A DNA stretch of 64,000 nt, taken from positions 1-64,000 of IMG/VR virus record IMGVR_UViG_3300047299_000042, one strand, 5' to 3'. The DNA is from a virus. Positions 45,890-52,317 of the stretch are shown here, piece by piece. Each line of letters starts with the position of its first letter. Positions within the stretch are counted from its first letter, which is position 1. Made by a program: the position numbers and the translations under genes. Under the pieces are notes generated by a model, which made no database searches, was not told where the DNA came from, and was given only the letters and a program-made list of their open reading frames with translations.

Positions 45890-46612
45890 TTAGAAAGGTA
45901 ATTCGCTAGAGTCAGCAGGTTCGTCAAATGCAGGGATAAACGATTCTTGTGCTGGAGGCATAATTGGCTCAGGTTGTGGTGCTGATACCTCATCTGCAGT
46001 AGAGTTACCGCTTGCCTTACGCGCTTTGAAATAAGAAACTAACTCGTCATAGTTCTTATCAGAAGATGCGCTTACCTCAGCTTCAATCTTGTCTCCAACT
46101 TGGAACACAGGTACACTATATTTAACTGAACCCTTCTTCTCGTCCTGAGCGCCAATTACATTGATGTAACTTCCTAGGAAAAACTTACGATGGTCTTTAG
46201 AGAAGTTAGACCAAGTTCCTAGAGCCGCGCCTTTCAAAGAAATGTTGATAATCTCTCCGTTCAACTCAGCATATAAGCTAACGTGGTAATCTCCGCCAGC
46301 TGAATTAACAGATGGCTTGATGTCTTGATATAATCCATCAGCAAGAATCTTGTTGTTAAATGTACGAACTACTAACTTTTCAGTTTTTGTAGACTTAACC
46401 TCGTTAGAGAAAATGCCTGATTTTGATGGTTCGTGCCATCCTTTGATAGTTGCGAACTCATCATAATGAATGAATTTAACTGGAAGAGATAATTTCTTAG
46501 TCTCTTTAGCTTCCTTATCCCAATAAGTGAAACATTTTTCGTTAGAAGACCAAGATAAGTACTTCTTAACTGGTGATTGGATTACTCCGAAGTAAGCATC
46601 TGAACGTGCCAT
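45890..46612 (-). CDS. ssb: Single-stranded DNA-binding protein
   Basis: A 240-residue protein. The N-terminal 150 residues are beta-rich with aromatic residues (KCFTYWDKEAKE, WSNFSKD), as expected of an OB fold that coats single-stranded DNA. The C-terminus is a disordered Pro/Glu-rich tail ending in PADSSELPF, the acidic tip that SSB proteins use to recruit host and phage replication enzymes. The AACCAAACAA leader lies 9 nt before its ATG. Confidence 0.68.
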   Translation of the reverse strand: MARSDAYFGVIQSPVKKYLSWSSNEKCFTYWDKEAKETKKLSLPVKFIHYDEFATIKGWHEPSKSGIFSNEVKSTKTEKLVVRTFNNKILADGLYQDIKPSVNSAGGDYHVSLYAELNGEIINISLKGAALGTWSNFSKDHRKFFLGSYINVIGAQDEKKGSVKYSVPVFQVGDKIEAEVSASSDKNYDELVSYFKARKASGNSTADEVSAPQPEPIMPPAQESFIPAFDEPADSSELPF

Positions 46613-46621
46613 ATTTTTTAT

Positions 46622-46631
46622 TTGTTTGGTT
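46622..46631 (-). promoter_or_regulatory. AACCAAACAA leader of the SSB gene
   Basis: Exact copy of the leader, 9 nt before the start at 46612. It touches the stop of the upstream small gene, so it acts within an operon rather than only after promoters. Confidence 0.55.
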
Positions 46632-46807
46632 TAATAATTAACTGGTTCTGGAATTTCGAATTGTGTTAAGAATACTGCTCGATTAGTCATCCTATCGATT
46701 CTTCGTTGAATTCTTGACTTTAATGCACCTCTTTTAGTGTAATTGTTTTGGTCGTTTACGAGTACCTCAGCCTTGCTGATTACGTCGCTGTAGCGTGTTT
46801 TTCTCAT
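46631..46807 (-). CDS. Small basic protein upstream of SSB
   Basis: A 58-residue basic, helical protein that begins the SSB operon, about 20 nt after a strong promoter. It opens with MRKTRYSDVISKAEVL and has an Arg-rich middle. Probably nucleic-acid binding; not recognised. Confidence 0.48.
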   Translation of the reverse strand: MRKTRYSDVISKAEVLVNDQNNYTKRGALKSRIQRRIDRMTNRAVFLTQFEIPEPVNY

Positions 46808-46827
46808 TGTTTTATTGATTTCTTTGA

Positions 46828-46858
46828 CAAAGATACGGGTTAATATTTATAAAACAAA
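46828..46858 (-). promoter_or_regulatory. Strong Bacteroidota-type promoter of the SSB operon
   Basis: TTTG (46855-46858) and TATCTTTG (46828-46835) are separated by 19 bp, the full consensus arrangement. It drives the genes from 46807 down to 43663. Confidence 0.72.
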
Positions 46859-46865
46859 TAGTTTA

Positions 46866-46900
46866 CAAAAAAAAGATAGCCCGCATAACAGGCTATCTTT
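46866..46900 (-). terminator. Rho-independent terminator
   Basis: AAAGATAGCC pairs perfectly with GGCTATCTTT across a 9-nt loop and continues into a run of T on the minus strand. It closes the operon that ends at 46935. Confidence 0.85.
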
Positions 46901-46934
46901 AACACACAATGAAATCAAATCAACAACTATTCGC

Positions 46935-47279
46935 TCAATGTTTTTTGCTTGGTTGGGTGACGTACTTATAAGTAACAATTTCCGCGCCATCGTAAAACTT
47001 GACTTCATTTTCTGCCCTTGTGTCATTCTTTAAGGCAGCTAATTCTTCTTCTAACTTAATCACATCTTTCTTTAATCGAGTAAGGTATACTAATGCATCC
47101 ATTAACTCTTCTCTTAGGTGTTGTGCCCACTCGGATACTGACAAATCTGTCCTGTCCATATCAGTTCCATATTTATCGTATCCTTTCTTGGCTCTATCAC
47201 CAAACTCTTTTATGATTTCAAATACTACACTATCTGTGAATGTAGTTACTTGTTCAACTTCTTCATTTTTCAACTCCAT
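46935..47279 (-). CDS. MazG-like nucleotide pyrophosphohydrolase (probable)
   Basis: A 114-residue helical protein. GDRAKKGYDKYGTDMDR followed by WAQHLREELMDALVYLTRL resembles small phage MazG-type enzymes, in which acidic residues on two helices bind Mg and hydrolyse (d)NTPs. An alternative start 33 nt upstream would overlap the previous gene further. It might adjust nucleotide pools or alarmones. Moderate confidence in the family only. Confidence 0.48.
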   Translation of the reverse strand: MELKNEEVEQVTTFTDSVVFEIIKEFGDRAKKGYDKYGTDMDRTDLSVSEWAQHLREELMDALVYLTRLKKDVIKLEEELAALKNDTRAENEVKFYDGAEIVTYKYVTQPSKKH

Positions 47280-47628
47280 ATTCTCTAAAAATTGCTGATA
47301 CTTTGGTTGCACATTCTATTTTCTTTTCTTCTTCTAGTAGCTCTAGTTTCAAAGCTATCTCATAAAGATAGTCTGCCTGCTGGGATGCATCAATAAAGTG
47401 ATGAACTAAGTCATCAGCAACATCTTTCTCATTCTGTTTAAAAAGATAATCAACTTGTGCCTCCAGTTCCTTCACTAATAGGTTAGAATACTGTTTAATC
47501 CTATGGAAATGAAAGTTAGACGGGACAACTTTCTCGTCTATAAAGTCTCTTAGGGACTGACACTTAGCGTAGTAGGTGACCATATCCCGAATCTCTTGGT
47601 CTTCGAGTGCTCTTCTTTGTTTTCTCAC
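47263..47628 (-). CDS. Early hypothetical protein with GTG start
   Basis: A 121-residue, helical, charged protein. It is predicted to start with GTG at 47628 because an AACCAAACAA leader lies 4 nt before it; the next ATG would remove about 12 residues. Both ends overlap neighbours. Not recognised. Confidence 0.42.
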   Translation of the reverse strand: MRKQRRALEDQEIRDMVTYYAKCQSLRDFIDEKVVPSNFHFHRIKQYSNLLVKELEAQVDYLFKQNEKDVADDLVHHFIDASQQADYLYEIALKLELLEEEKKIECATKVSAIFREYGVEK

Positions 47629-48086
47629 GTTGTTGTTTGGTTTATATATGATTGTATTGTCCTTAAATCAATTATTCCGCCGTTGTTTCTAAAGAACTTA
47701 TAGATGTTCCAAGCGGAGATACCTAGCATATGGGCTTCTTCTACAAACATCTTGCGGGCTTTTAGCACCCATAGCCACTTGCCTTCTTTGTAGAACTTGT
47801 CTAGTAGCTCTTTGTTGTACTTACCTGAGAAGCGTTTAATCTTCTTACGAATCAACTCATTCAAGTAAGCCTCGTTGTCCCACATCTCCTTCTTGCGCAG
47901 ATAAATCTTGTTGCGCTCAGTCCGTTTGTGAAGATGAAAGAATCCATTGTCTGTCATCTCAACTAGGTGTGGATAACTACACTTTTGACAACGAAATGTT
48001 CTTCCTAAATGCCTGCGTACTAATCTTAACTCGTGAGGATTGTGGCATTCTCTGCAATCTGTACGATGAAAATCTATTTTAGGCAT
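47625..48086 (-). CDS. Zinc-ribbon protein, possible transcription or DNA-binding factor
   Basis: A 153-residue basic protein. A CxxC (residues 16-19, CREC) and a second CxxC (CQKC, near 33-36) form a zinc ribbon at the N-terminus. The rest is helical and Lys/Arg-rich and ends with an HTH-like segment (ISAWNIYKFFRNNGG). It could bind DNA or RNA. The start overlaps the previous stop by one base. Confidence 0.45.
   Translation of the reverse strand: MPKIDFHRTDCRECHNPHELRLVRRHLGRTFRCQKCSYPHLVEMTDNGFFHLHKRTERNKIYLRKKEMWDNEAYLNELIRKKIKRFSGKYNKELLDKFYKEGKWLWVLKARKMFVEEAHMLGISAWNIYKFFRNNGGIIDLRTIQSYINQTTT
47633..47642 (-). promoter_or_regulatory. AACCAAACAA leader inside an upstream coding end
   Basis: Exact copy lying in the last codons of the gene at 47625-48086, 4 nt before the GTG at 47628. 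Confidence 0.5.
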
Positions 48087-48328
48087 TAGTCCCAGTCAGT
48101 GTCAACAAATAAAGGGGAGTCAGCGCCAAGGCTTCCTCTTACATTGTATTCAAAGTAATCAATGGCATCGTCTTCGCTCATATCTCTACACAGAATCTCA
48201 ATACACTTTGGAACTGAGTAAACTAACTTCATCTGTTGTTGCTCTAGCCCAATGATTGCATCATCAAATCCATCTGCCACAACAAAAGTTGTTTCGTCAT
48301 TAAAGTACTCTAATATCTTGTTTACCAT
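48086..48328 (-). CDS. Small acidic hypothetical protein
   Basis: An 80-residue acidic protein ending in DTDWD, tightly packed between neighbours (2 nt and 1-nt overlap). Acidic early proteins of phages sometimes mimic DNA or inhibit host enzymes, but nothing specific is visible. Confidence 0.42.
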   Translation of the reverse strand: MVNKILEYFNDETTFVVADGFDDAIIGLEQQQMKLVYSVPKCIEILCRDMSEDDAIDYFEYNVRGSLGADSPLFVDTDWD

Positions 48329-48330
48329 AA

Positions 48331-48600
48331 TTACATTTTAGATGATAGTCTACCAATCACCTCTTCAAGGATTTCCCTTGTCAAAGGTTGGTGGTCAGTG
48401 TCGTGGTCTTGAGAAAAGTTAGCTAACTTATTCTTCTCAGCTAGGCTTACTTTCTTTAGTAACCATTGTAACTCATCGATTCGAGTCTTGTATTCGTCGC
48501 AACGCTCTTCGCTAACGTACTTTGTTAGTTTCTCTTGGTTGGCTTCTTTTAGTTTTGCCCGCATATTATTCATACGGTCAAGTATTATTTTCTTTATCAT
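48331..48600 (-). CDS. Small charged coiled-coil protein
   Basis: An 89-residue Lys/Glu/Leu-rich helical protein. Its ATG lies 13 nt downstream of the tRNA-like RNA that ends at 48614. Not recognised. Confidence 0.42.
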   Translation of the reverse strand: MIKKIILDRMNNMRAKLKEANQEKLTKYVSEERCDEYKTRIDELQWLLKKVSLAEKNKLANFSQDHDTDHQPLTREILEEVIGRLSSKM

Positions 48601-48613
48601 ATCTTAAGTATAG

Positions 48614-48733
48614 CGGCAAGAGCGGGGTTCGAACCCGCACGAATGGATTGATTTTTGTGGTGTAATTTTCCATTCTAACCAACAATTAGCGTCTCCCATA
48701 GCGAATATTTACGCATACTTCCGCCACCTTGCC
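48614..48733 (-). tRNA. tRNA-like RNA D with D-loop and variable-arm insertions
   Basis: GGCAAGG at the 5' end pairs with the 3' TCTTGCC (one G-U), and GCGGG-TTCGAAC-CCCGC is a perfect T arm. A Leu/Ser-type D arm (GCGGAAG...GAGACGC) carries an inserted hairpin of about 20 nt, and a GAATGG/CCATTC stem forms a long variable arm. The central arm CTAA-TTGTTGG-TTAG would give anticodon GTT (Asn), uncertain. No encoded CCA. At 120 nt it is far longer than normal; it could be a decayed or modified tRNA. Confidence 0.6.
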
Positions 48734-48757
48734 AAAAAAAAATGCTGTCTTTCCAGC
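48734..48757 (-). terminator. Short hairpin with a 9-nt T run
   Basis: GCTG-GAAAGA-CAGC followed by A and nine T on the minus strand, directly before the tRNA-like RNA D. The 4-bp stem makes it a weak terminator. A perfect AGTTATAC/GTATAACT hairpin lies just upstream. Confidence 0.5.
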
Positions 48758-48847
48758 TGTCAAGTTATACTTACACCAACTCGTATAACTATTTGCCCTC
48801 TCCCTACTCACGCCATCGGGACTTGTGCGCTTTGTCGTAATGGTGTT

Positions 48848-49090
48848 TTAGTCTAAAATCTTACGCCATTTTTGTTGTGTGTCATAAGTATTAGTTACAT
48901 ACTCATTAAGTTCCTTTATTGCTGTTTCTACATTTTCAAAAGCAATCTCTTTACATCCAACTCTTACGACACAGCCTCTACTTAAAAATCTAAGGCTAAC
49001 TTCGTATTCGCGAAGACAATCTTTATTAGAGGGCTTGTACTCGCTAATTTCAGGAGTTTTTTCTACTGGAATTGGTTCTACGTTGTTCAT
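48848..49090 (-). CDS. Small hypothetical protein within the tRNA-like cluster
   Basis: An 80-residue protein starting at 49090 (MNNVEPIPVEK). A longer open frame upstream only reads through the tRNA-like RNA A and was rejected. The AACCAAACAA leader is 8 nt before the ATG and overlaps the ACCA end of that RNA. Mixed alpha/beta; not recognised. Confidence 0.5.
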   Translation of the reverse strand: MNNVEPIPVEKTPEISEYKPSNKDCLREYEVSLRFLSRGCVVRVGCKEIAFENVETAIKELNEYVTNTYDTQQKWRKILD

Positions 49091-49098
49091 TTTATTTG

Positions 49099-49108
49099 TT
49101 GTTTGGTT
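49099..49108 (-). promoter_or_regulatory. AACCAAACAA leader fused to a tRNA 3' end
   Basis: Exact leader copy. Its first base is the last A of the ACCA of tRNA-like RNA A, and it lies 8 nt before the ATG at 49090. Confidence 0.55.
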
Positions 49109-49182
49109 GGTAGTCAGGACAGGATTCGAACCTGTATCTACTCCGTATTCTTCATATGCGTCTACCATTCCGCCACCTGACT
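49108..49182 (-). tRNA. tRNA-like RNA A, 75 nt with encoded ACCA
   Basis: Acceptor AGTCAGG/CCTGACT (7 bp) followed by ACCA; T arm ACAGG-TTCGAAT-CCTGT; D arm GCGG-AATGGTAG-ACGC of the Leu type. The 22 nt between D and T arms do not form a clean 5-bp anticodon stem; the best fold has one mismatch, so no anticodon is assigned. RNA C has the same body with a different, compensating acceptor stem. Confidence 0.68.
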
Positions 49183-49261
49183 AAGTAGTGGAGCGTCACT
49201 TATTTCTAAGTTATCCACTTCGGTTACATTATCTTTCGATAAGAGGCTTTACCGAGCCCAA
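49183..49261 (-). ncRNA. Structured spacer between tRNA-like RNAs A and B
   Basis: Two perfect tetraloop hairpins, TTATC-GAAA-GATAA and ACTTA-GAAA-TAAGT, plus TCGGT/ACCGA and GTGGA/TCCAC closing stems. No gene fits. The dense pairing suggests a structured transcript rather than passive spacer. Confidence 0.4.
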
Positions 49262-49405
49262 GGTAGTCAGGACAGGATTCGAACCTGTATGATTAACCCC
49301 ATACTTGACGCAATTATGTCACGCACGCACTTTCCTATGTTAATCTATCCTGCCAATAGCGTCTACCATCGGCAGGGGACACCCCTACCCTTCCGCCACC
49401 TGACT
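49262..49405 (-). tRNA. tRNA-like RNA B with inserted D-loop hairpin
   Basis: Same acceptor, D arm and T arm as RNA A, but with a 22-nt insertion in the D-loop that forms GGTAGGGG-TGT-CCCCTGCC, and with an enlarged variable region closed by GATTAAC/GTTAATC. The central arm is CTAT-TGGCAGG-ATAG. The 3' end reads ACC but not a full CCA. About 144 nt long. Confidence 0.58.
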
Positions 49406-49531
49406 AAATTTGAATAGCTTAGGTACTATTCGCGAGGCGTTTCCTACTGTTGCGCCAACCACCGTTCAGGATGTATGCACCATCTAACGGTTCTCATCAG
49501 TTCTCTGTGCATAGCATAGATGAGAGTCTGA
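49406..49531 (-). ncRNA. Structured spacer between tRNA-like RNAs B and C
   Basis: Stems TCTCATC/GATGAGA, CCGTT/AACGG (with an inner GATG/CATC) and GGCG/CGCC are visible on the minus strand. No gene fits. Confidence 0.38.
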
Positions 49532-49602
49532 AATAGGGACAGGATTCGAACCTGTATCTACTCCGTATCCTTCATATGCGTCTACCATTCCGCCACCCTA
49601 TT
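49532..49602 (-). tRNA. tRNA-like RNA C, paralogue of A
   Basis: Acceptor AATAGGG/CCCTATT; D and T arms identical to RNA A; one base change in the central region. The acceptor differs from that of A on both strands of the stem, so pairing is conserved. No CCA is encoded. It is the first RNA after the cluster promoter. Confidence 0.62.
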
Positions 49603-49690
49603 TACCGCAGAAGACGCCCACTAATAAGGTATAGACGACTCCCGATTTCCTTCTTTCAACTGAAAGATGAACTTGTTTTTAACCCTGACC

Positions 49691-49721
49691 CAAAGGTAGT
49701 AAACGTTTTTGTTAAGTCAAA
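49691..49721 (-). promoter_or_regulatory. Consensus promoter of the tRNA-like cluster
   Basis: TTTG (49718-49721), 19 bp, TACCTTTG (49691-49698): the same N19 spacing as at 46828. It overlaps the end of the gene at 49712 and lies about 90 bp before RNA C. Confidence 0.7.
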
Positions 49722-49951
49722 TTTTTGGACAAATAAATTTTAAACTCTCTTATTGCCCTGTAAGATGCCTGTTGCGCTCGACCTTTGGCGTGAATTAATC
49801 TGCTAAGATTTGTCCTTACCATATCAATGTCGCTATGGACTATCACACCTTGTTTAAAGTTTACCTGTTTTGGTTCAACATTTTCTTCAAGGTACTTAGT
49901 AGCCCACTGGATTGCTTTTTCATAGTTTTCATTCTTTGCATTGTCTGCCAT
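49712..49951 (-). CDS. Small basic helical protein
   Basis: A 79-residue charged protein. Its start lies 91 nt inside the previous gene in another frame, a long overlap; the start choice (MADNAKNENYEKA) follows an A-rich leader. Not recognised. Confidence 0.42.
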   Translation of the reverse strand: MADNAKNENYEKAIQWATKYLEENVEPKQVNFKQGVIVHSDIDMVRTNLSRLIHAKGRAQQASYRAIREFKIYLSKNLT

Positions 49952-50118
49952 CTTACGTCTACCTTATATAAATACCAATCAAAAATCTTAATGTGTGGGA
50001 CTAGGTTATACACTAGCTCCCTTGGGACGAACTGATACTTCTCCATCCTGTAAATCGTGCCACAAAACTTGAGGTAAAAACCTCTAACACGTCTGAAATT
50101 ATACCTCTTGAATTCCAT
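49861..50118 (-). CDS. Small basic protein, aromatic-rich
   Basis: An 85-residue basic protein starting at 50118 (MEFKRYNFRRV), overlapping the end of the upstream gene by 20 nt. A longer frame starting at 50238 is antisense-like to the upstream gene and was not used. Its C-terminus overlaps the next gene widely, so the last 30 residues may be dispensable. Confidence 0.38.
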   Translation of the reverse strand: MEFKRYNFRRVRGFYLKFCGTIYRMEKYQFVPRELVYNLVPHIKIFDWYLYKVDVRWQTMQRMKTMKKQSSGLLSTLKKMLNQNR

Positions 50119-50332
50119 CTCTGAATTTGCTGATAGTGGAAACGTTTGTCTTTGTCCATCCGTGGTAAGCAAGGTTAGCCTCGATTCGGTCATTGACTGC
50201 ACCAAGCAATCTGTAACGATAGTTTCCTTCTTTATCATAGTAATTGACCTTTAGTTCGTTATAGTCCACAACACAAACCTCGTTTGCATCGGCTGACTTG
50301 TAGTACATTAATTTAATTTTCTTCGTCTTCAT
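50099..50332 (-). CDS. Small hypothetical protein
   Basis: A 77-residue alpha/beta protein (MKTKKIKLMYYKSADANEV). Overlaps on both sides show coupled translation. Similar short proteins with Tyr/Asp-rich strands recur in this arm, suggesting a family of small early proteins. Not recognised. Confidence 0.42.
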   Translation of the reverse strand: MKTKKIKLMYYKSADANEVCVVDYNELKVNYYDKEGNYRYRLLGAVNDRIEANLAYHGWTKTNVSTISKFRDGIQEV

Positions 50333-50501
50333 CGTAAGTAAGTTGTTTAACGAGGTCTTCCATATAAGCTGCCTTAAAGGCTACCTCTTTGTTGCCATTC
50401 CAAAATTCGCTATAATGTTCTCGGGGTATAGCGTACCAAAGGTTTTCATAGGCGTTCCGCCAGAACACATATGGGTAAAGAAAGATTGATTTATTTTGCA
50501 T
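50313..50501 (-). CDS. Small aromatic-rich protein
   Basis: A 62-residue protein with Tyr/Trp-rich N-terminus and acidic C-terminus (YDEDEEN). The ATG at 50501 follows an A/T-rich leader; one 12 nt upstream overlaps the previous stop. Not recognised. Confidence 0.4.
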   Translation of the reverse strand: MQNKSIFLYPYVFWRNAYENLWYAIPREHYSEFWNGNKEVAFKAAYMEDLVKQLTYDEDEEN

Positions 50502-50506
50502 ATTAT

Positions 50507-50728
50507 TTACCATCTTGATTGCCCATATTTACCTTCTTTCCAGCCTTTTTCGTGGGATTCATTCGCTATTCTGCTATATTCTTTTTGCTCCATTGACTTA
50601 GCTTTCTCCCATATATTGACCCTTATTTCGTGGTATTCTTCAGGAGCAATTTCTCCGTTAACTACCGCCGAGTTTAAGTCAGATAATTTGTCTTCAGCCC
50701 ATTCAACTGCTGTTTGTTTATTTCCCAT
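50507..50728 (-). CDS. MGNKQTAVEW-family small protein, copy 1
   Basis: A 73-residue charged helical protein. The N-terminus MGNKQTAVEW is identical to that of the upstream gene, and the same opening occurs in small proteins of other Bacteroidota phages (from memory). The start lies inside the preceding gene's end. The junction is part of a duplicated DNA segment. Confidence 0.5.
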   Translation of the reverse strand: MGNKQTAVEWAEDKLSDLNSAVVNGEIAPEEYHEIRVNIWEKAKSMEQKEYSRIANESHEKGWKEGKYGQSRW

Positions 50729-50750
50729 ATGTTTCGTTGTAATATTCTTC
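50699..50750 (-). repeat. Direct repeat copy 1 across a gene junction
   Basis: About 50 bp, nearly identical (4-5 differences) to 50898-50949. It covers the end EYYNETYGK, the stop and the start MGNKQTAVEW. Confidence 0.7.
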
Positions 50751-50927
50751 TGAATCCATATCTACTGCATAGGTTCCTACATATGCTCCTCCATCAAATG
50801 CATCCATTATCTGTTCTTTTTCCTTTTCTTTTGCTTGTTGATATAATTCTTTTTCATACAAGTCTACTCTTATAAAAACAGGCAATTGCATCATCAACCA
50901 TTCTACTGCTGTTTGTTTATTTCCCAT
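50718..50927 (-). CDS. MGNKQTAVEW-family small protein, copy 2
   Basis: A 69-residue protein with the same N-terminus as its downstream neighbour and the same C-terminus (EYYNETYGK) as its upstream neighbour. It therefore looks like the product of a tandem duplication that spans gene junctions. Function unknown. Confidence 0.5.
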   Translation of the reverse strand: MGNKQTAVEWLMMQLPVFIRVDLYEKELYQQAKEKEKEQIMDAFDGGAYVGTYAVDMDSEEYYNETYGK

Positions 50928-50949
50928 AAGTTTCGTTATAATATTCTTT
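50898..50949 (-). repeat. Direct repeat copy 2 across a gene junction
   Basis: Partner of 50699-50750; same junction between two small genes. Confidence 0.7.
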
Positions 50950-51120
50950 TTTAAATGATTCTTTATCCCATATCTTCATAAAATGCTCGCAGGTATTATC
51001 CTCCTTAATAGGAGTCTCTGCGAAATACGCCTGCCTCCACTTACTTGGGGTGGCAGTATAACGATAACACGTTTCTTTAATGGGGCAATTGCCTCCCCAG
51101 CACATTGCTATATCAGGCAT
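50917..51120 (-). CDS. Small Cys-rich protein
   Basis: A 67-residue protein with four cysteines (CWGGNC, ETCYRY, NTCEHF), likely binding zinc or an iron-sulphur cluster. The C-terminus (EYYNETYGK) is duplicated in the downstream gene. The CxxxxC...C...C layout recalls small phage proteins described only as hypothetical. Confidence 0.48.
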   Translation of the reverse strand: MPDIAMCWGGNCPIKETCYRYTATPSKWRQAYFAETPIKEDNTCEHFMKIWDKESFKKEYYNETYGK

Positions 51121-51131
51121 TGTCTTGTTGT

Positions 51132-51443
51132 TTAAATGGATTCACTATATTGTATTTGTTCGTTCTTTACTTCTTCAATAAACGGTTGGTTCTCCAATTC
51201 TTCAATCACAATATTGATTGCTTCGGGATAATGGGTGTCACCACTTCTAAAATGTATACCAACTAAACCCAATACCTCATTATTAATATAGTGACGGTTC
51301 TTACCCTTACCATTTATAATTTCATGGTCCATTGAAACATCATTCCAATCCTCTAACACACATTGATGCCCACCTTTGATTTTGTAATGTAGTCTAACAA
51401 TGTTATTGTGACTGAATTGTTTAATAAATTCTCCTAGTTTCAT
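51132..51443 (-). CDS. Hypothetical protein
   Basis: A 103-residue alpha/beta protein. Its ATG overlaps the upstream stop (TAATG). A His/Asn-rich middle region is seen, but no known motif. Confidence 0.42.
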   Translation of the reverse strand: MKLGEFIKQFSHNNIVRLHYKIKGGHQCVLEDWNDVSMDHEIINGKGKNRHYINNEVLGLVGIHFRSGDTHYPEAINIVIEELENQPFIEEVKNEQIQYSESI

Positions 51444-51571
51444 TAGTATTGTTGTTTATAATATATTTCTAATATCAATGGTAATACTGCAGCAAACCAA
51501 TAACACATTATGCACAATAAATCTGCTATTTCAAGACCATTCTTATTAATAATTCTTCTTAATAGTTTCAT
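51443..51571 (-). CDS. Small single-pass membrane protein
   Basis: A 42-residue protein with a hydrophobic segment (about residues 16-36) after a basic N-terminus. It shares a base with the next start (TAATG). Possibly an inner-membrane early protein, for example one that blocks superinfection; no direct evidence. Confidence 0.45.
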   Translation of the reverse strand: MKLLRRIINKNGLEIADLLCIMCYWFAAVLPLILEIYYKQQY

Positions 51572-51579
51572 TTGTCTTG

Positions 51580-51786
51580 TTATTTATCAATATGAATAAG
51601 AAAACTAATCTTGCGTTTGATTGTTGGATATGTCTCCAATAACCATTGTGTCAAAGGACATTTTGGGTCATAATCATCAATATGAAACTCTAAGTAAGTA
51701 TGAACTTTGTGGTCACTTATTATGTATTGTTGTAATTCTTCAGGTATCTCTGATAGCTTAATTATTGATTTTGTTATTGTTTTCAT
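51580..51786 (-). CDS. Small hypothetical protein
   Basis: A 68-residue alpha/beta protein overlapping the upstream gene by 4 nt. Not recognised. Confidence 0.4.
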   Translation of the reverse strand: MKTITKSIIKLSEIPEELQQYIISDHKVHTYLEFHIDDYDPKCPLTQWLLETYPTIKRKISFLIHIDK

Positions 51787-52043
51787 TGTCCTAAATATTT
51801 AGCAATCCCTTTTTCTACATCTTTAAACGTCTCGGGATACAAAGTAGCAATACTGAAATGCCGTCTCTCATATTCCCAAGTTCTATTGCGTCCTGTGAAC
51901 ACAATCATTAGGTAGTGGTTGTTGTCGCCACCCTCCTTTAAAAGCATTAGGCTCCCCGCATCTGGAACCATATAGTACAAGAATCCTAAAGAAGATATAT
52001 GCTTCTTAGTCTTGTTAAGTAGAAGTTGTTTACTCCGAGTCAT
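51783..52043 (-). CDS. Hypothetical protein
   Basis: An 86-residue protein. The start at 52043 overlaps the upstream stop by 14 nt; a longer frame from 52127 is out-of-frame reading of the upstream gene. Strands with Tyr/Gly/Asp suggest a compact beta domain. Not recognised. Confidence 0.4.
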   Translation of the reverse strand: MTRSKQLLLNKTKKHISSLGFLYYMVPDAGSLMLLKEGGDNNHYLMIVFTGRNRTWEYERRHFSIATLYPETFKDVEKGIAKYLGQ

Positions 52044-52317
52044 AGTCGTACTTGAGCAAGAAAAGGTTGATGATGTTCTCGTCCATATACACATAGTCAT
52101 TGTTGGAGAATCTAATATCTCCATCAATCATTGTCATCTTATAGTTCTTAATGAACTTGATGAAATCGCCAAGGATTAAGTTCGGGTTAGATAGCTTTGA
52201 GTTAATCAGAGCCTGACCCTTCTCGCCGTGAACATAGCCACGATGATACGCACCCCTTAGGGAAATCTTTACTTCCTCTAAGATGTCTTCTAATTCGTCG
52301 TTTAATACGTCTTTCAT
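52030..52317 (-). CDS. Acidic hypothetical protein
   Basis: A 95-residue acidic protein ending KYDYDSE. It starts immediately after an AACCAAACAA leader that runs straight into its ATG. It overlaps the nuclease gene upstream by 4 nt. Not recognised. Confidence 0.42.
   Translation of the reverse strand: MKDVLNDELEDILEEVKISLRGAYHRGYVHGEKGQALINSKLSNPNLILGDFIKFIKNYKMTMIDGDIRFSNNDYVYMDENIINLFLLKYDYDSE

Noticed and set aside
49108-49182. Assigning a Phe (GAA) or Leu (AAG) anticodon to RNA A
   Set aside because: Each needs a mismatched stem, a missing U33 or bases already used in the D stem; the anticodon is left open.
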